The position numbers and the translations under genes are program-made. From the NCBI GenBank assembly GCA_018649725.1, contig JABIHH010000023.1, positions 1-64,000 of the forward strand: a stretch of 64,000 nucleotides of DNA. Reading direction: 5' to 3'. Below are positions 7,813 to 16,446 of this stretch, piece after piece. Numbering within the stretch: position 1 is the stretch's first letter; every line of letters starts with the position of its first letter. The DNA comes from Rhodospirillaceae bacterium. Lineage in GTDB: Bacteria > Pseudomonadota > Alphaproteobacteria > Rhodospirillales > UBA2165. The notes beneath the pieces were generated by a model. That model ran no database searches. It was not told where the DNA came from and saw only the letters and a list, made by a program, of their open reading frames with translations.

Positions 7813-8697
7813 ATGGACCGCAAAACTGCAGAAGATTTTGATTAAGAACTATTAGACCTCTATGACAGCTACGCACACGGCCTTATTGAGCGCCGGGAAT
7901 TTTTGACTAAGGCCGGGAAGTTTGCCGTCGGTGGCCTGACGGCCGTGTCATTGTTAGAAGCGTTGTCACCAAATTATGCGCTTGCTAATCAAGTCGAAGT
8001 CAACGACCCGCGCATTAAAGTTGAGAAGATCGAATACAACTCACCAAACGGCCATGGCAAAATCAAAGGCGATTTGGTGCGCCCAGCCGGCGGCGGTAAG
8101 CGGGGTGGCGTTGTTGTTGTCCACGAGAACCGTGGCCTAAATCCTTACATCGCGGATGTTGCGAGGCGGGTGGCTGCAGCGGGTTTTACCGCTTTGGCAC
8201 CTGACGGACTGACACCTGTGGGCGGCTATCCTGGAAATGACGCTGAAGGCAAAAAGATGCAGCGGACGCTCAACAAGGGCAAGCTGTTGCAGGATTTCTT
8301 TGCAGCCTACGACCACCTCAAGGCCGATGGTAACTCCAACGGTAAAGTCGGTGTGGTTGGTTTCTGTTATGGCGGCGGCGTTTCAAACGCGATGGCCGTT
8401 CGCTATCCAGACTTGGCTGCGGCAGCACCTTATTATGGCCGCCAAGCGAAAGCCGAAGATGTGCCGAAAATTAAGGCACCGTTATTGCTCCATTATGGCG
8501 CGCTCGATAAACGGGTAAATAAAGGCTGGCCTGCTTACGAAGCGGCTTTGAAGGCCAATGGCAAGAAATATACTGCGCATATCTACGAAGGTGCCAATCA
8601 CGGTTTCCACAATGATACGACACCGCGCTACAAAAAAGACGCGGCGGAACTCTCCTGGAAACGTACAATTGATTTTTTTAAGACGCATTTGTCTTAA
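7813..8697 (+). pseudogene. Tat-exported dienelactone hydrolase family protein, interrupted by in-frame TAA
   Basis: From ATG 7813 (GGGAG 7-8 bases upstream) the frame runs ten codons, meets TAA at 7843-7845, then continues open to 8697 with clear protein character: [19 protein letters not shown] precedes the hydrolase domain. Restoring CAA (Gln) gives a 294-residue protein with a twin-arginine signal (RREFLTK, Arg27-Arg28) and a hydrophobic stretch ending near NYALAN. The alpha/beta hydrolase body has the dienelactone hydrolase triad: Cys185 in GFCYGGG, Asp232 in ALDKRV, His263 in NHGFHND, plus the conserved Glu in VHENRG. A TTG at 7903 could restart translation but would lose the twin arginines, so export would fail. 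Either a nonsense mutation, a base error, or readthrough. A strong terminator follows. Confidence 0.8.
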
Positions 8698-8722
8698 ATT
8701 TAGAAAGCAATTTTTAAAAAAG

Positions 8723-8753
8723 GGCTGGCTGAGAAATCAGGCAGCCTTTTTTT
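8723..8753. terminator. Bidirectional intrinsic terminator
   Basis: Hairpin GGCTG-g-CTGA-gaaa-TCAG-g-CAGCC (8723-8746) followed by seven T on the plus strand; six A precede it, giving a T-run on the minus strand too. It lies between the ends of the converging hydrolase and Cys-rich genes, overlapping the latter's stop codon, and can serve both. Confidence 0.88.
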
Positions 8754-9204
8754 ATTGCTCAAACGGATCGGCAGTGGCGGCGAGCATATCAAGGGCTTGC
8801 TCGGTGAAAGGTTTGAGCTCTTCGATGATGGCGTCCGGCACATCGATTTCGATGGCGCGGTCGGGGTGGAGGTATTTTACCAATTGGAAGTAGACAATCG
8901 AGAATGTGTGGTACTGCACTTCCGCTATTTCCGGGGCGTTCATCCAGTTTTTTCCAAGTTCTTTAAACAAGGCTGTCACAGCTGGGCCACCGCCATAGCA
9001 ATCGAAGTCGCGGCAAAAGGTAAAGCCTTCCTCCTCAAGACGATCAAAAATAGGGCATCGGTTTTGCACTTGGTCAAGATGCTTACAGGCGATGCGGGGA
9101 GGCTTGTCGTAATTTGGTGTTTTAAACGTCGTAGCAACACAACAAAGCGCATCGCAATTTTCACAGTCAGGTTTGAGCTTCGATTTATCGAAAATTCTGA
9201 CCAT
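8752..9204 (-). CDS. Small Cys-rich protein, putative metal- or cluster-binding
   Basis: 150 residues, with Cys in CENCDALCC near the N-terminus, then ACKHL, RCPIF, and FCRDFDCYGGG. The spacing resembles the Cys-cluster domain of YkgJ-type proteins and the N-terminal domain found in some pentapeptide-repeat proteins (C-x2-C-x3-CC ... DCxGxG). Such domains are presumed to bind zinc or iron; function is unknown. The C-terminal half is helical and has no Cys. It starts 18 bases after the M16 peptidase stop codon on the same strand and probably ends the thrC-M16 transcript at the terminator. Confidence 0.72.
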   Translation of the reverse strand: MVRIFDKSKLKPDCENCDALCCVATTFKTPNYDKPPRIACKHLDQVQNRCPIFDRLEEEGFTFCRDFDCYGGGPAVTALFKELGKNWMNAPEIAEVQYHTFSIVYFQLVKYLHPDRAIEIDVPDAIIEELKPFTEQALDMLAATADPFEQ

Positions 9205-9222
9205 CAGTTTAAATCCAAATCT

Positions 9223-10479
9223 CTAATTTAGTCTCGCCATTAAGGTGTCGAAATCCTCAACCTTATCAATCGGACCTATTGCCGCGAAGGTCGGCTGGCT
9301 TTCGATCATGCGTTTGACGGTACGCTGGACAGCGGCAGCATCGACTTTTTCTATCTCGCCAATCACTTCCTCAATCGGCACCACGCGATCAAAGATTTGC
9401 AATTGGCGGGCCACTTGTTCGCTACGGGACGCAGTGCTTTCAAGGGTCATCAGGGTTGCGGCCTTAAGCTGAGCGCGGGCGCGGGCCAGTTCATCCTCGC
9501 CGACAGAGCTGGTGAGCTTTTGAATTTCATCACACATCACTGGAATAAGCTCAGTCACCTCGTTGCGGCCCGTGCCGGCATAGACGCCAAAAATACCACC
9601 ATCTTCGAAGCTTGAGGCAAAACTATAGATGCTGTAGACGAGGCCGCGTTTTTCGCGAATTTCCTGAAACAGCCGGGACGACATGCCGCCGCCCAGCAAT
9701 GTCGATAAGACCGACATTGGATAGTAGTCAGGGTCTTTATAGGCAATGCCCTCAAGCCCCATCACGACATGAACTTGCTCAAGCTCGCGCGCCTCACGGT
9801 ATTCACCGCCCCGATAGTGGGTCGGCTCATTGGTTACAATGCCTTCCTCCGGTAAATCACAGAACGCAGCTTCGGCGAGTTTGACGAAAACTTCGTGATC
9901 GACATTACCCGCCGCGGCGACGACAATCTTAGACGCCGAGTATTGACCCTTCATATAATCAATGACCGTTTCGCGGGCCACGCCTTCGATCAGGCTGGCT
10001 TCGCCCAGGACTGGTCGGCCAATCGCTTGATCGGGATAAGCGGTTTCCTGGAAGTGGTCAAAAATAATATCGTCTGGCGTGTCATACGATTGATGGATTT
10101 CCTGAATAACGACCTGGCGTTCGCGCTCCAGCTCTTCTGGCTCCATCGTCGCGTGTTGCAAAATATCGGCGATGATATCGACCGCCAAAGCGACGTCTTC
10201 TTTTAAGACTTTGGCAAAATAGGCAGTGTTCTCTCTGGACGTATAAGCATTGAGATGGCCGCCAACCGCTTCGATCTCTTCGGCAATAGCCAGCGCCGAG
10301 CGCCGCTTCGTACCTTTAAAAGCGAGATGTTCCAGGAGATGCGAAATGCCGTTTAATTCGGGCTTCTCATGGCGGGTACCGACTGCGACCCAGGCACCGA
10401 CCGAGGCGGTCTCAACTGTGCTCAAATAGTCTGTCGCAATCCGCAAGCCATTGGCGAGGGTGGTAACCTGGACGCTCAT
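9223..10479 (-). CDS. M16 family zinc peptidase (mitochondrial processing peptidase beta-like)
   Basis: 418 residues, one complete M16B subunit. The inverted zinc motif HLLEH appears in ISHLLEHLAFKGT with the downstream Glu of the ligand set in REQ/ENTAYFAKV region; the C-terminal half carries the Arg-Tyr substrate-binding segment around REIREKRGLVYSIYSF. Homologues are soluble proteases linked to peptide clearance and are the bacterial relatives of mitochondrial processing peptidase. Its ATG overlaps the thrC stop region by 4 bases (translational coupling), an adjacency common in Alphaproteobacteria. Confidence 0.94.
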   Translation of the reverse strand: MSVQVTTLANGLRIATDYLSTVETASVGAWVAVGTRHEKPELNGISHLLEHLAFKGTKRRSALAIAEEIEAVGGHLNAYTSRENTAYFAKVLKEDVALAVDIIADILQHATMEPEELERERQVVIQEIHQSYDTPDDIIFDHFQETAYPDQAIGRPVLGEASLIEGVARETVIDYMKGQYSASKIVVAAAGNVDHEVFVKLAEAAFCDLPEEGIVTNEPTHYRGGEYREARELEQVHVVMGLEGIAYKDPDYYPMSVLSTLLGGGMSSRLFQEIREKRGLVYSIYSFASSFEDGGIFGVYAGTGRNEVTELIPVMCDEIQKLTSSVGEDELARARAQLKAATLMTLESTASRSEQVARQLQIFDRVVPIEEVIGEIEKVDAAAVQRTVKRMIESQPTFAAIGPIDKVEDFDTLMARLN

Positions 10480-11882
10480 GCTGATTTTCTCATTTCGAGT
10501 TTATTGGTTATATAATCTTGGATTTGATCCAGCGCGTTAGGCATCTCATCCAAGCGTTCTTCGCGCTCAAACAAATCGGCCAGATGGGCGGGCAGTTCAG
10601 GGTGAACGCCGGAAGCCTCTTCGACAGCTGCCGGGAACTTTGCCGGATGTGCCGTCGCCAGGGCCACCATAATACTGTCAGGATCGCTGTGCCCCATTTG
10701 CCCGGCCTTCACTCCAATGATGCTATGCGGATCAAGCAACTCACCGGTGGCTTGGTAAAGCTCGTTAATGGCGGCCTTGGTTTCAGAATTGTTCACCCGG
10801 TAGCCTTCAAATATTTCACTGATCGCTTGCCAGCGGCCCTGACCAAAATCGACACTTTGATTGCTTCGGAATTCTTCCAGTGCTTGAGCAACTGCTTTGC
10901 CGTCCCGATCGTAATAGTCAAACAGCAGGCGCTCAAAATTGCTCGAGATTTGAATGTCCATACTTGGGCTCAGCGTTGGGACGACGGGCTCCATCGACAT
11001 TGTGCCTGTTGCCAGGAACCTGGTCAGGATGTCGTTTTCGTTGGAGCCAACAATAAATTTCTCAATCGGCAGGCCCATTTGCTTAGCCGCATAACCGGCA
11101 TAGACATTGCCGAAATTTCCGGTTGGGACAGCGTAGATAAACTTTCGGTCCGGCGCACCAAGCTCGACGGCGGTCCAGAAATAATAGACGATTTGCGCCA
11201 TGATGCGGGACCAATTTATCGAGTTCACAGCCGATAGATGATGCGCATCCCGGAAGGCCTCATCGGCGAATAAATTCTTCACCATGTCTTGGCAGTCATC
11301 AAATGTGCCATCAAGCGCGATGTTGTGCACATTGCCGGACAGCACCGTGGTCATCTGGCGGCGTTGTACGTCTGAGACACGGCCTTTTGGATGGAGGATA
11401 AAGATCTCAATCGAGTCCCGATCACGGCAGGCCTCAATGGCGGCTGATCCGGTATCGCCTGACGTTGCGCCGACAATGGTGACCCGCGCGCCACGTTTTT
11501 TAAGCACGTAGTCAAATAATCTGCCAACCAATTGCAGCGGGTAGTCTTTAAAGGCGAGGGTCGGTCCGTGAAAAAGCTCGCAAACCCATTGATTGGGCGC
11601 CAGTTCTTTTAAGGGCGCGACGGCCGGGTGATCAAAGCCGGCATAAGAGTCTTCAACCATCTGGCGGAAATCATCTTCCGGGATCGAGCCGCCCAAAAAC
11701 GGCAGCATGACTTTGACAGCAAGTTCGGCATAGCTCAGGCCACGAAGGGCGCGAATGTCATCGGCGGAAAATTGCGGCCAGCTTTCCGGCACGTAGAGCC
11801 CGCCATCTCGGGCCAAGCCGGCCAGCAAGACATCTTCAAATTCCAAAGCAGGGGCACCTGAACGGGTGCTGATATATTTCAA
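10476..11882 (-). CDS. thrC: Threonine synthase
   Basis: 468 residues from the chosen start. It converts O-phosphohomoserine to threonine with pyridoxal phosphate. The N-terminal YISTRSGAP, the PLP-lysine block GPTLAFKDYPLQL, SGDTGSAAIEAC and AVPTGNFGNVYAGY are all diagnostic. The frame stays open to 12029, but the added 49 residues are translation of noncoding sequence including a dispersed palindrome; TTG at 11882 has GGAG 8 bases upstream and gives the normal family length, so I take TTG. Coupled to the M16 peptidase gene by a 4-base overlap. Confidence 0.94.
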   Translation of the reverse strand: MKYISTRSGAPALEFEDVLLAGLARDGGLYVPESWPQFSADDIRALRGLSYAELAVKVMLPFLGGSIPEDDFRQMVEDSYAGFDHPAVAPLKELAPNQWVCELFHGPTLAFKDYPLQLVGRLFDYVLKKRGARVTIVGATSGDTGSAAIEACRDRDSIEIFILHPKGRVSDVQRRQMTTVLSGNVHNIALDGTFDDCQDMVKNLFADEAFRDAHHLSAVNSINWSRIMAQIVYYFWTAVELGAPDRKFIYAVPTGNFGNVYAGYAAKQMGLPIEKFIVGSNENDILTRFLATGTMSMEPVVPTLSPSMDIQISSNFERLLFDYYDRDGKAVAQALEEFRSNQSVDFGQGRWQAISEIFEGYRVNNSETKAAINELYQATGELLDPHSIIGVKAGQMGHSDPDSIMVALATAHPAKFPAAVEEASGVHPELPAHLADLFEREERLDEMPNALDQIQDYITNKLEMRKSA

Positions 11883-11974
11883 CAGTGGTTCTCCACATAT
11901 CTCAAAAAAGTTGGCGTACACTATCCTTTGGCAAACCCTGCGGCAAGGCGAGAGATGGTCAGAAATAGTGAAAG

Positions 11975-12005
11975 CTGGATACCCGGGTCGAGCCCGGGTA
12001 TGACG
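11975..12005 (+). repeat. Dispersed palindromic element, copy A
   Basis: Core stem ATACCCGGG / CCCGGGTAT (9 base pairs, loop TCGAG) inside the pattern CTGGAT...ATGACGG. Same family as 12024-12054, 47542-47570 and the pair at 56157-56225. Lies between the M32 peptidase end and the thrC start, in opposite orientation to copy B, so the two form a tandem inverted pair. Confidence 0.85.
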
Positions 12006-12023
12006 GAATTTGTTAAAACACCT

Positions 12024-12054
12024 CGTCATGCGCGGACTTGATCCGCGTATCCAT
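12024..12054 (-). repeat. Dispersed palindromic element, copy B
   Basis: CGTCAT...ATCCAT pattern on the plus strand, stem ATGCGCGGA / TCCGCGTAT with one G-T pair and loop CTTGA. It ends one base before the stop codon of the M32 carboxypeptidase, 18 bases from copy A, and may act as a 3' stabiliser or weak terminator. Confidence 0.83.
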
Positions 12055-12055
12055 C

Positions 12056-13549
12056 TTAGGTCAAATACCGGGTCTCTAAATGACGTTTGAAGATCCCCGC
12101 ATCCAGCTCTTTACCGGTGGCGCGCTTAATCAATTCAGGGGTCTCTAAAAGCGAGCCTTGACTGTGAATGTTTTCGGTCAACCAGCTATAGAGCGGCGTG
12201 AAGTTACCTTGGGCGATGGCGAGCAGAATATCTGGGTTTGCCTCCAGCGCCGCGTCAAAAAACTGAGCCGCGGTCATGGCGCCTAAACTGTAGCTCGGGA
12301 AATAGCCCCAAGCGCCATCGAACCAGTGGATGTCCTGCATGCAGCCGGTGGCGTGATCGGGTGGCGTCAGGCCAAGCAAGCGCTCCATACCGTCATTCCA
12401 GGCATCCGGTAGATCAGCCAAAGTCATGTCATCGGCGATGAGCGCGCGCTCGATGTTATAGCGCAAGATGACATGGGCTGGATAAGTGACTTCATCGGCA
12501 TCAACCCGGATCAGACCGGGCTCAACCGTGGTGTAAATCTGGTAGAGATTATCGACCTGCCATTCCGGGCCGTCACGCTTGAAAGCCTGTTTCATCAGCG
12601 GCGCGGCGTAGGTTAAAAATTCTTTTGACCGACACGCCTGCATTTCGATCAGCAAGGACTGGCTTTCATGGACGTCCATACCGCGGGCTTCGCCAACTGG
12701 CTGGCGGCGCCAATCTTTCGGCAGGTTTTTCTCATAGAGCGCATGGCCGGTCTCATGCAGAATACCCATCAGGCCGGAGGTAAAATCCTCTTCGTCGTAG
12801 CGGGTGGTAATCCTAAGATCATCCGGCGTGCCACCAGAAAAAGGATGCAAGCTGATATCCAAACGCCCCTGGCTGAAATCAAAACCGAGCGTGCCCATCA
12901 AAAGATGACCAAGCTCACGTTGCTGCGCTTCGGGGAACGGGCCTTTGGGTATAATCGGTTGCGGCGCGGCGGCTTGCTTGTCGAGCACAGCTTTTAAGAA
13001 GTCCGGCAGAAAGGCTTCGATGTCGCTGAAAATGGGGTCAACAATATCTTGTCGGAGGCCGGGGGTATATTCATCCATCAGCGCCTCATAGGGCGAACAT
13101 GCAAGCGCCTCTGATTTGGCGGCAGCGGATTCTTTGACCAGTTTGAGAACCTCAGCCAGCATTGGCTTGATGCCATTGAAGTCAGATTCTGCCCGGGCCG
13201 AGCGCCATTTGGTCTCGCAACGCATTGAGGCTTTGGAGAGGGCTTCAACAAGGTCTGAGGTGACGGCGGTGGCATGCACCCACATGTGCCGCATCTCTCG
13301 CAGATTGGCGGCTTGCCAAATATTGAGATCGTTCAGACCTTCTGCGTCATCCAATAGATCCGAGGTTTCACTATCTTCTAGAATGTCATGGCAGACCGTG
13401 CCGAGCGCCGCCAACTGTTCGCTCCGGGCTTCTGCACTTGATCCCCCTTCAGGCATCATGGTTGAGGCATCCCAATGCAGCACACCGGCGGCTTCACGAA
13501 GCGCAAGCAGGCGTCCGAAACGCTTTTCGAGTTTTTGATAAGATTTCAT
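12056..13549 (-). CDS. M32 family metallocarboxypeptidase
   Basis: 497 residues, the normal length of thermostable carboxypeptidase 1-type enzymes. Zinc motif HETGHALYE (HExxH) is present about two-thirds along, with the downstream Glu ligand in MDVHESQSLLIE; the family motif HPFSGG and RITTRY segments precede it. It trims C-terminal residues of peptides in the cytosol. Opening residues SYQKLEKRFGRL and VLHWDASTMMPEGG fit the family N-terminus, so the ATG at 13549 is secure. It lies 18 bases downstream of ctaB on the same strand. Confidence 0.95.
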   Translation of the reverse strand: MKSYQKLEKRFGRLLALREAAGVLHWDASTMMPEGGSSAEARSEQLAALGTVCHDILEDSETSDLLDDAEGLNDLNIWQAANLREMRHMWVHATAVTSDLVEALSKASMRCETKWRSARAESDFNGIKPMLAEVLKLVKESAAAKSEALACSPYEALMDEYTPGLRQDIVDPIFSDIEAFLPDFLKAVLDKQAAAPQPIIPKGPFPEAQQRELGHLLMGTLGFDFSQGRLDISLHPFSGGTPDDLRITTRYDEEDFTSGLMGILHETGHALYEKNLPKDWRRQPVGEARGMDVHESQSLLIEMQACRSKEFLTYAAPLMKQAFKRDGPEWQVDNLYQIYTTVEPGLIRVDADEVTYPAHVILRYNIERALIADDMTLADLPDAWNDGMERLLGLTPPDHATGCMQDIHWFDGAWGYFPSYSLGAMTAAQFFDAALEANPDILLAIAQGNFTPLYSWLTENIHSQGSLLETPELIKRATGKELDAGIFKRHLETRYLT

Positions 13550-13567
13550 AGGACGGAAGAGTAGACC

Positions 13568-14518
13568 TTAGAGGAAGCTTTGGACACCCCGGTCAACCAG
13601 CAAAATAACGAAGATTAAAAAGAGATGCAGGATCGAAAATTTAAACATCGAACGCGGTGCGTCAAAGCCTTCAGATTTCAAGACCACATAGGCATGGCGA
13701 ATGAACCACAGCCCAAGCGCGCCAATGACGGCACCGGCGGGTATGGATATCAATCCCGTGAAGGCGGGCGCGACGGTAATTGGCCACAGCAGGATGGTGT
13801 ATATCAGCATCTGCTTTTTGGTTTCAGGCACGCCGGAGACAGCGGGCATCATCGGCACACCGGCTTTTTCATAATCGCCGGAACGATAAAGCGCCAGTGC
13901 CCAGAAATGCGGTGGCGTCCACATGAATATAATTGCAAAGAGTATAATGGAATCGAGGGCAATTTCACCAGTGACGGCTGCCCAGCCGATCATCGGTGGT
14001 AGGGCGCCTGAGCCGCCGCCAATGACAATATTTTGCGGCGTCCGGCGTTTGAGCCAAACCGTATAAATCAGCACGTAATAGACAATTGTGCCAGCCAGCA
14101 AAGCAGCTGAGATGGCGTTAACCCAAAGCGCCATCGCGCCGACCGACAAAACCGATAGCACAACACCAAACCACAACGCATTGCCAGGCTGCATACGTCC
14201 GGCCGGGATTGGGCGGTCCATGGTGCGTTCCATCTGGCTGTCGATATCTCGGTCATACCACATGTTAATGGCACCGGACGCGCCTGCGCCGACACCGATG
14301 CACGCAATGGCGATCAAAGCTGTTGCCCAGCCGATTGAGCCGGGAGCCATGACGATGCCGACAACGCCGGTGAACAGAACCAGCGACATAACGCGGGGTT
14401 TCAGCAAAATGGCGTAATCAACAACGCGCGGATTTACCTCACCCGGAACGGGATCCGTGTTTTCGGCAACGTCGTCCAATGCTGATGTATCTGTAATTTG
14501 TTCTGCCATAACTTCCAT
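13568..14518 (-). CDS. ctaB: Protoheme IX farnesyltransferase (heme O synthase)
   Basis: 316 residues, UbiA-fold prenyltransferase with about nine membrane helices. The first Asp-rich motif NMWYDRDIDSQMERTMDRPI and the second region around FMWTPPHFWALALYRSGDY are those of CtaB/CyoE. It converts heme B to heme O, the precursor of heme A for the aa3 oxidase encoded divergently at 16867-20946. Possible starts: TTG 14530, ATG 14518 (GGG 7 bases upstream) or ATG 14509; I chose 14518 with limited certainty. It lies 33-45 bases after the oxidase-like gene. Confidence 0.94.
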   Translation of the reverse strand: MEVMAEQITDTSALDDVAENTDPVPGEVNPRVVDYAILLKPRVMSLVLFTGVVGIVMAPGSIGWATALIAIACIGVGAGASGAINMWYDRDIDSQMERTMDRPIPAGRMQPGNALWFGVVLSVLSVGAMALWVNAISAALLAGTIVYYVLIYTVWLKRRTPQNIVIGGGSGALPPMIGWAAVTGEIALDSIILFAIIFMWTPPHFWALALYRSGDYEKAGVPMMPAVSGVPETKKQMLIYTILLWPITVAPAFTGLISIPAGAVIGALGLWFIRHAYVVLKSEGFDAPRSMFKFSILHLFLIFVILLVDRGVQSFL

Positions 14519-14563
14519 ACTGTAACCCAAAAAGGATTATATTTGTGGGCTATCTTAGACTTT

Positions 14564-15874
14564 CTACAATGATCGCGAATTGATCTCGGGTAATTTTCGC
14601 AATAATGCTTTGAGTGCGACATAAATAAAGATAACGCCGCCTAAAATGGCCAAGCCACCGCCAAAATCCCTAATTCCTGCGGCTGCGACGGCGATGGAGT
14701 TGTCCATATCGATGGCTGTTCCCATCACTTTTCGAGCTGCGCCCATGCCGCCCGCGATAAACATGCCGACGATAAAAAGGAATTGGCCCACGGCATACAG
14801 AATGATTTGGCTTGTGACAAGCTTTCCTGTTGGCACGGCGCGGCCAAGCTTGGGTAGGAAGACGGTATAAAACAATCCGACAAAAGCAAGGTTTATACCG
14901 CCAATCACACCGTGATAATGGGCCGGCGTCCGGGTATCAGCACCATCGACAAAAAAGCCAAGCGCGCCGCCAGCTGCAAAAACAATGATCGACGACCACA
15001 GGCTCAGCATGGCCGGGTCTTGCCATTTGAAGTTCTTAAGCTGCCTGCCAAGTGTCGGCAAAAGGGCAGCGGCAAAAATCACCACGGGGGGGCCAAGCGC
15101 ATATTGCAGATCGGTAAAGGCTTGGGTTTGTTCTTCATCCATCACGCTCCAGAGCGTGTAAAAGCTGAGACCCACCAGACTTGACGCAATGAGCCAGAGA
15201 TTTGCCCAGCGATAAGGCGCATTACCATTGTTTAAATTACCAAGATAGTTCCAGGCGACCAAGAGGAGGGAGACATTGAGAAATTGCAGAAGATGCCCAC
15301 CACCCCAGAGCAAACGCTCATTGTAATCATGGTCCAATTCCCGATCACCCAATTGCATCTCAGCAATCGTGAAGGCGACAAGGGCTATGACATATATAAA
15401 GCCGGCGGCTTTTAAATCCGGTCCATCCGACGCGCCTCTAAAGGTGCGAAAAATTGCGGCTAGAATGCCGAGCGCTAGCAATACCAGGCCACTGTAATAT
15501 AGCGGATCAATAATCACCGGAATGTAATTGTTTAAGGTCGGCTCGCCGCGATCCAACAAAGAGGGGATCAACAGCAAAACTGTGCCGAGGGTCGCCAGGC
15601 CGAGACCAGCTTTATCGAGTAGTGCGCTTTCGCCATCGCCGCCAAGCTGAACCAGACAGCCCAGCACGGCGAGATACCAGACAGCAAACGATAAAACGAC
15701 ATGGGCGACCAGGCCTTTATGAAAAAAAGCTGTTGGCCAGGGGACAGCGTCTTCCATGCCAGGAATGCGCGATAGCACCAGCAAAATCGCAAACAATCCG
15801 GCTAAAGCCAGCGAGGCCACTGCAAGCAGGGACCACCCTCTCAAGAGTGACAAGCGTTGTTCGGAAAGTACCAT
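14564..15874 (-). CDS. Heme-copper oxidase subunit I-like membrane protein (divergent)
   Basis: 436 residues with about twelve membrane helices, the topology of oxidase subunit I. Three histidine blocks align with the superfamily: GLVAHVVLSFAVWY (helix II, low-spin heme), WGGGHLLQF (helix VI) and PAHYHGVIGG (helix X, HxH). The paired histidines expected in helix VII for copper B are not visible; that place reads LGPPVVIFAAALLP. The helix VI and X blocks resemble cbb3-type subunit I-like proteins I have seen in other Alphaproteobacteria, often annotated as cbb3 subunit I. It sits between DUF420 and ctaB, both linked to oxidase biogenesis, so a role in oxidase assembly, heme handling or an alternative terminal oxidase is inferred, not shown. 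Confidence 0.72.
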   Translation of the reverse strand: MVLSEQRLSLLRGWSLLAVASLALAGLFAILLVLSRIPGMEDAVPWPTAFFHKGLVAHVVLSFAVWYLAVLGCLVQLGGDGESALLDKAGLGLATLGTVLLLIPSLLDRGEPTLNNYIPVIIDPLYYSGLVLLALGILAAIFRTFRGASDGPDLKAAGFIYVIALVAFTIAEMQLGDRELDHDYNERLLWGGGHLLQFLNVSLLLVAWNYLGNLNNGNAPYRWANLWLIASSLVGLSFYTLWSVMDEEQTQAFTDLQYALGPPVVIFAAALLPTLGRQLKNFKWQDPAMLSLWSSIIVFAAGGALGFFVDGADTRTPAHYHGVIGGINLAFVGLFYTVFLPKLGRAVPTGKLVTSQIILYAVGQFLFIVGMFIAGGMGAARKVMGTAIDMDNSIAVAAAGIRDFGGGLAILGGVIFIYVALKALLRKLPEINSRSL

Positions 15875-15883
15875 CCTTAGACC

Positions 15884-16327
15884 TTACATCAGTTGCGCTG
15901 TTTTCAGCGGGTAGAGCTGATAGAGCATTAAATATACCAAAATGCCGGATACTGAGACATACATCCAAATCGGCCAGGTCCAGCGGGCTATTTTTTTATG
16001 CGCCGCGAATCGTTCTTTAAAAGCGCGGAGAACGGTAAACAGGACAAGCGGCACGATCGCCATTGCGAGTAACACATGGCTGACTAATAGGATGTAGTAG
16101 AAAATTTTAATCAGACCTTCGCCTTGGAATACAAAGATCGGTGTATAGAAGCGGAGCGTGACATAGCTGATCAAAAATAAGCCGGACACGATCAGCGCCG
16201 AAATCATGCAAAGGCGATGGGCAGATGAATTGCCGGATTTAATAAAAACGAAACCTGCCAATAAAAAACAGCCAGCAATTGCGTTCAGAATTGCGTTTAA
16301 ATGCGGCAGGAGGGCAACGCTCAACAT
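15884..16327 (-). CDS. DUF420 membrane protein
   Basis: 147 residues with four membrane helices and conserved histidines (PHLNAILNA, AHRLCM, VSHVLLA, AHKKIARWTWP), as in the DUF420 family usually encoded within oxidase and heme-synthesis clusters. Bacillus members (CtaM) are needed for heme A-type oxidase biogenesis; that role is an inference here. It precedes the oxidase-like gene by 9 bases and follows the 31-residue peptide gene by 23 bases, so the three likely share a transcript. Confidence 0.86.
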   Translation of the reverse strand: MLSVALLPHLNAILNAIAGCFLLAGFVFIKSGNSSAHRLCMISALIVSGLFLISYVTLRFYTPIFVFQGEGLIKIFYYILLVSHVLLAMAIVPLVLFTVLRAFKERFAAHKKIARWTWPIWMYVSVSGILVYLMLYQLYPLKTAQLM

Positions 16328-16350
16328 TCAAGGAGATCCTTTCGAATGAC

Positions 16351-16446
16351 CTAGGAAAGCCCGGTTTTGAGGATAATGCCAATATACATGCCAAGTGCAA
16401 TGATGCCCAAGATAACAGCGAAGGCTATTTTTTTGTTCTTTTCCAT
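16351..16446 (-). CDS. 31-residue single-helix membrane peptide
   Basis: A short frame reading MEKNKKIAFAVILGIIAL followed by GMYIGIILKTGLS and TAG. It has a positively charged start and one hydrophobic helix (about residues 7-27), and sits first in the leftward DUF420/oxidase-like/ctaB run. Small one-helix proteins accompany oxidase clusters in other Alphaproteobacteria, so it could be an accessory subunit or assembly factor. Support is compositional: charged head, uninterrupted helix, position 23 bases before DUF420. The ribosome site (GG in TCTTGGAT) is weak. Confidence 0.68.
   Translation of the reverse strand: MEKNKKIAFAVILGIIALGMYIGIILKTGLS

Noticed and set aside
7813-8697. Reassigned genetic code with TAA read as glutamine
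   Set aside because: Many intact genes here, including coxA, coxB and the aldehyde oxidoreductase, end at TAA at the family's normal length, so TAA is a working stop codon.
10518-11237. 239-codon antisense frame inside thrC
   Set aside because: A shadow of a clearly conserved gene; no independent support such as ribosome site or family motif.
11883-12029. N-terminal extension of threonine synthase
   Set aside because: The extra 49 residues come from noncoding sequence including palindromic copy A. TTG 11882 has a good ribosome site and matches the family's start.
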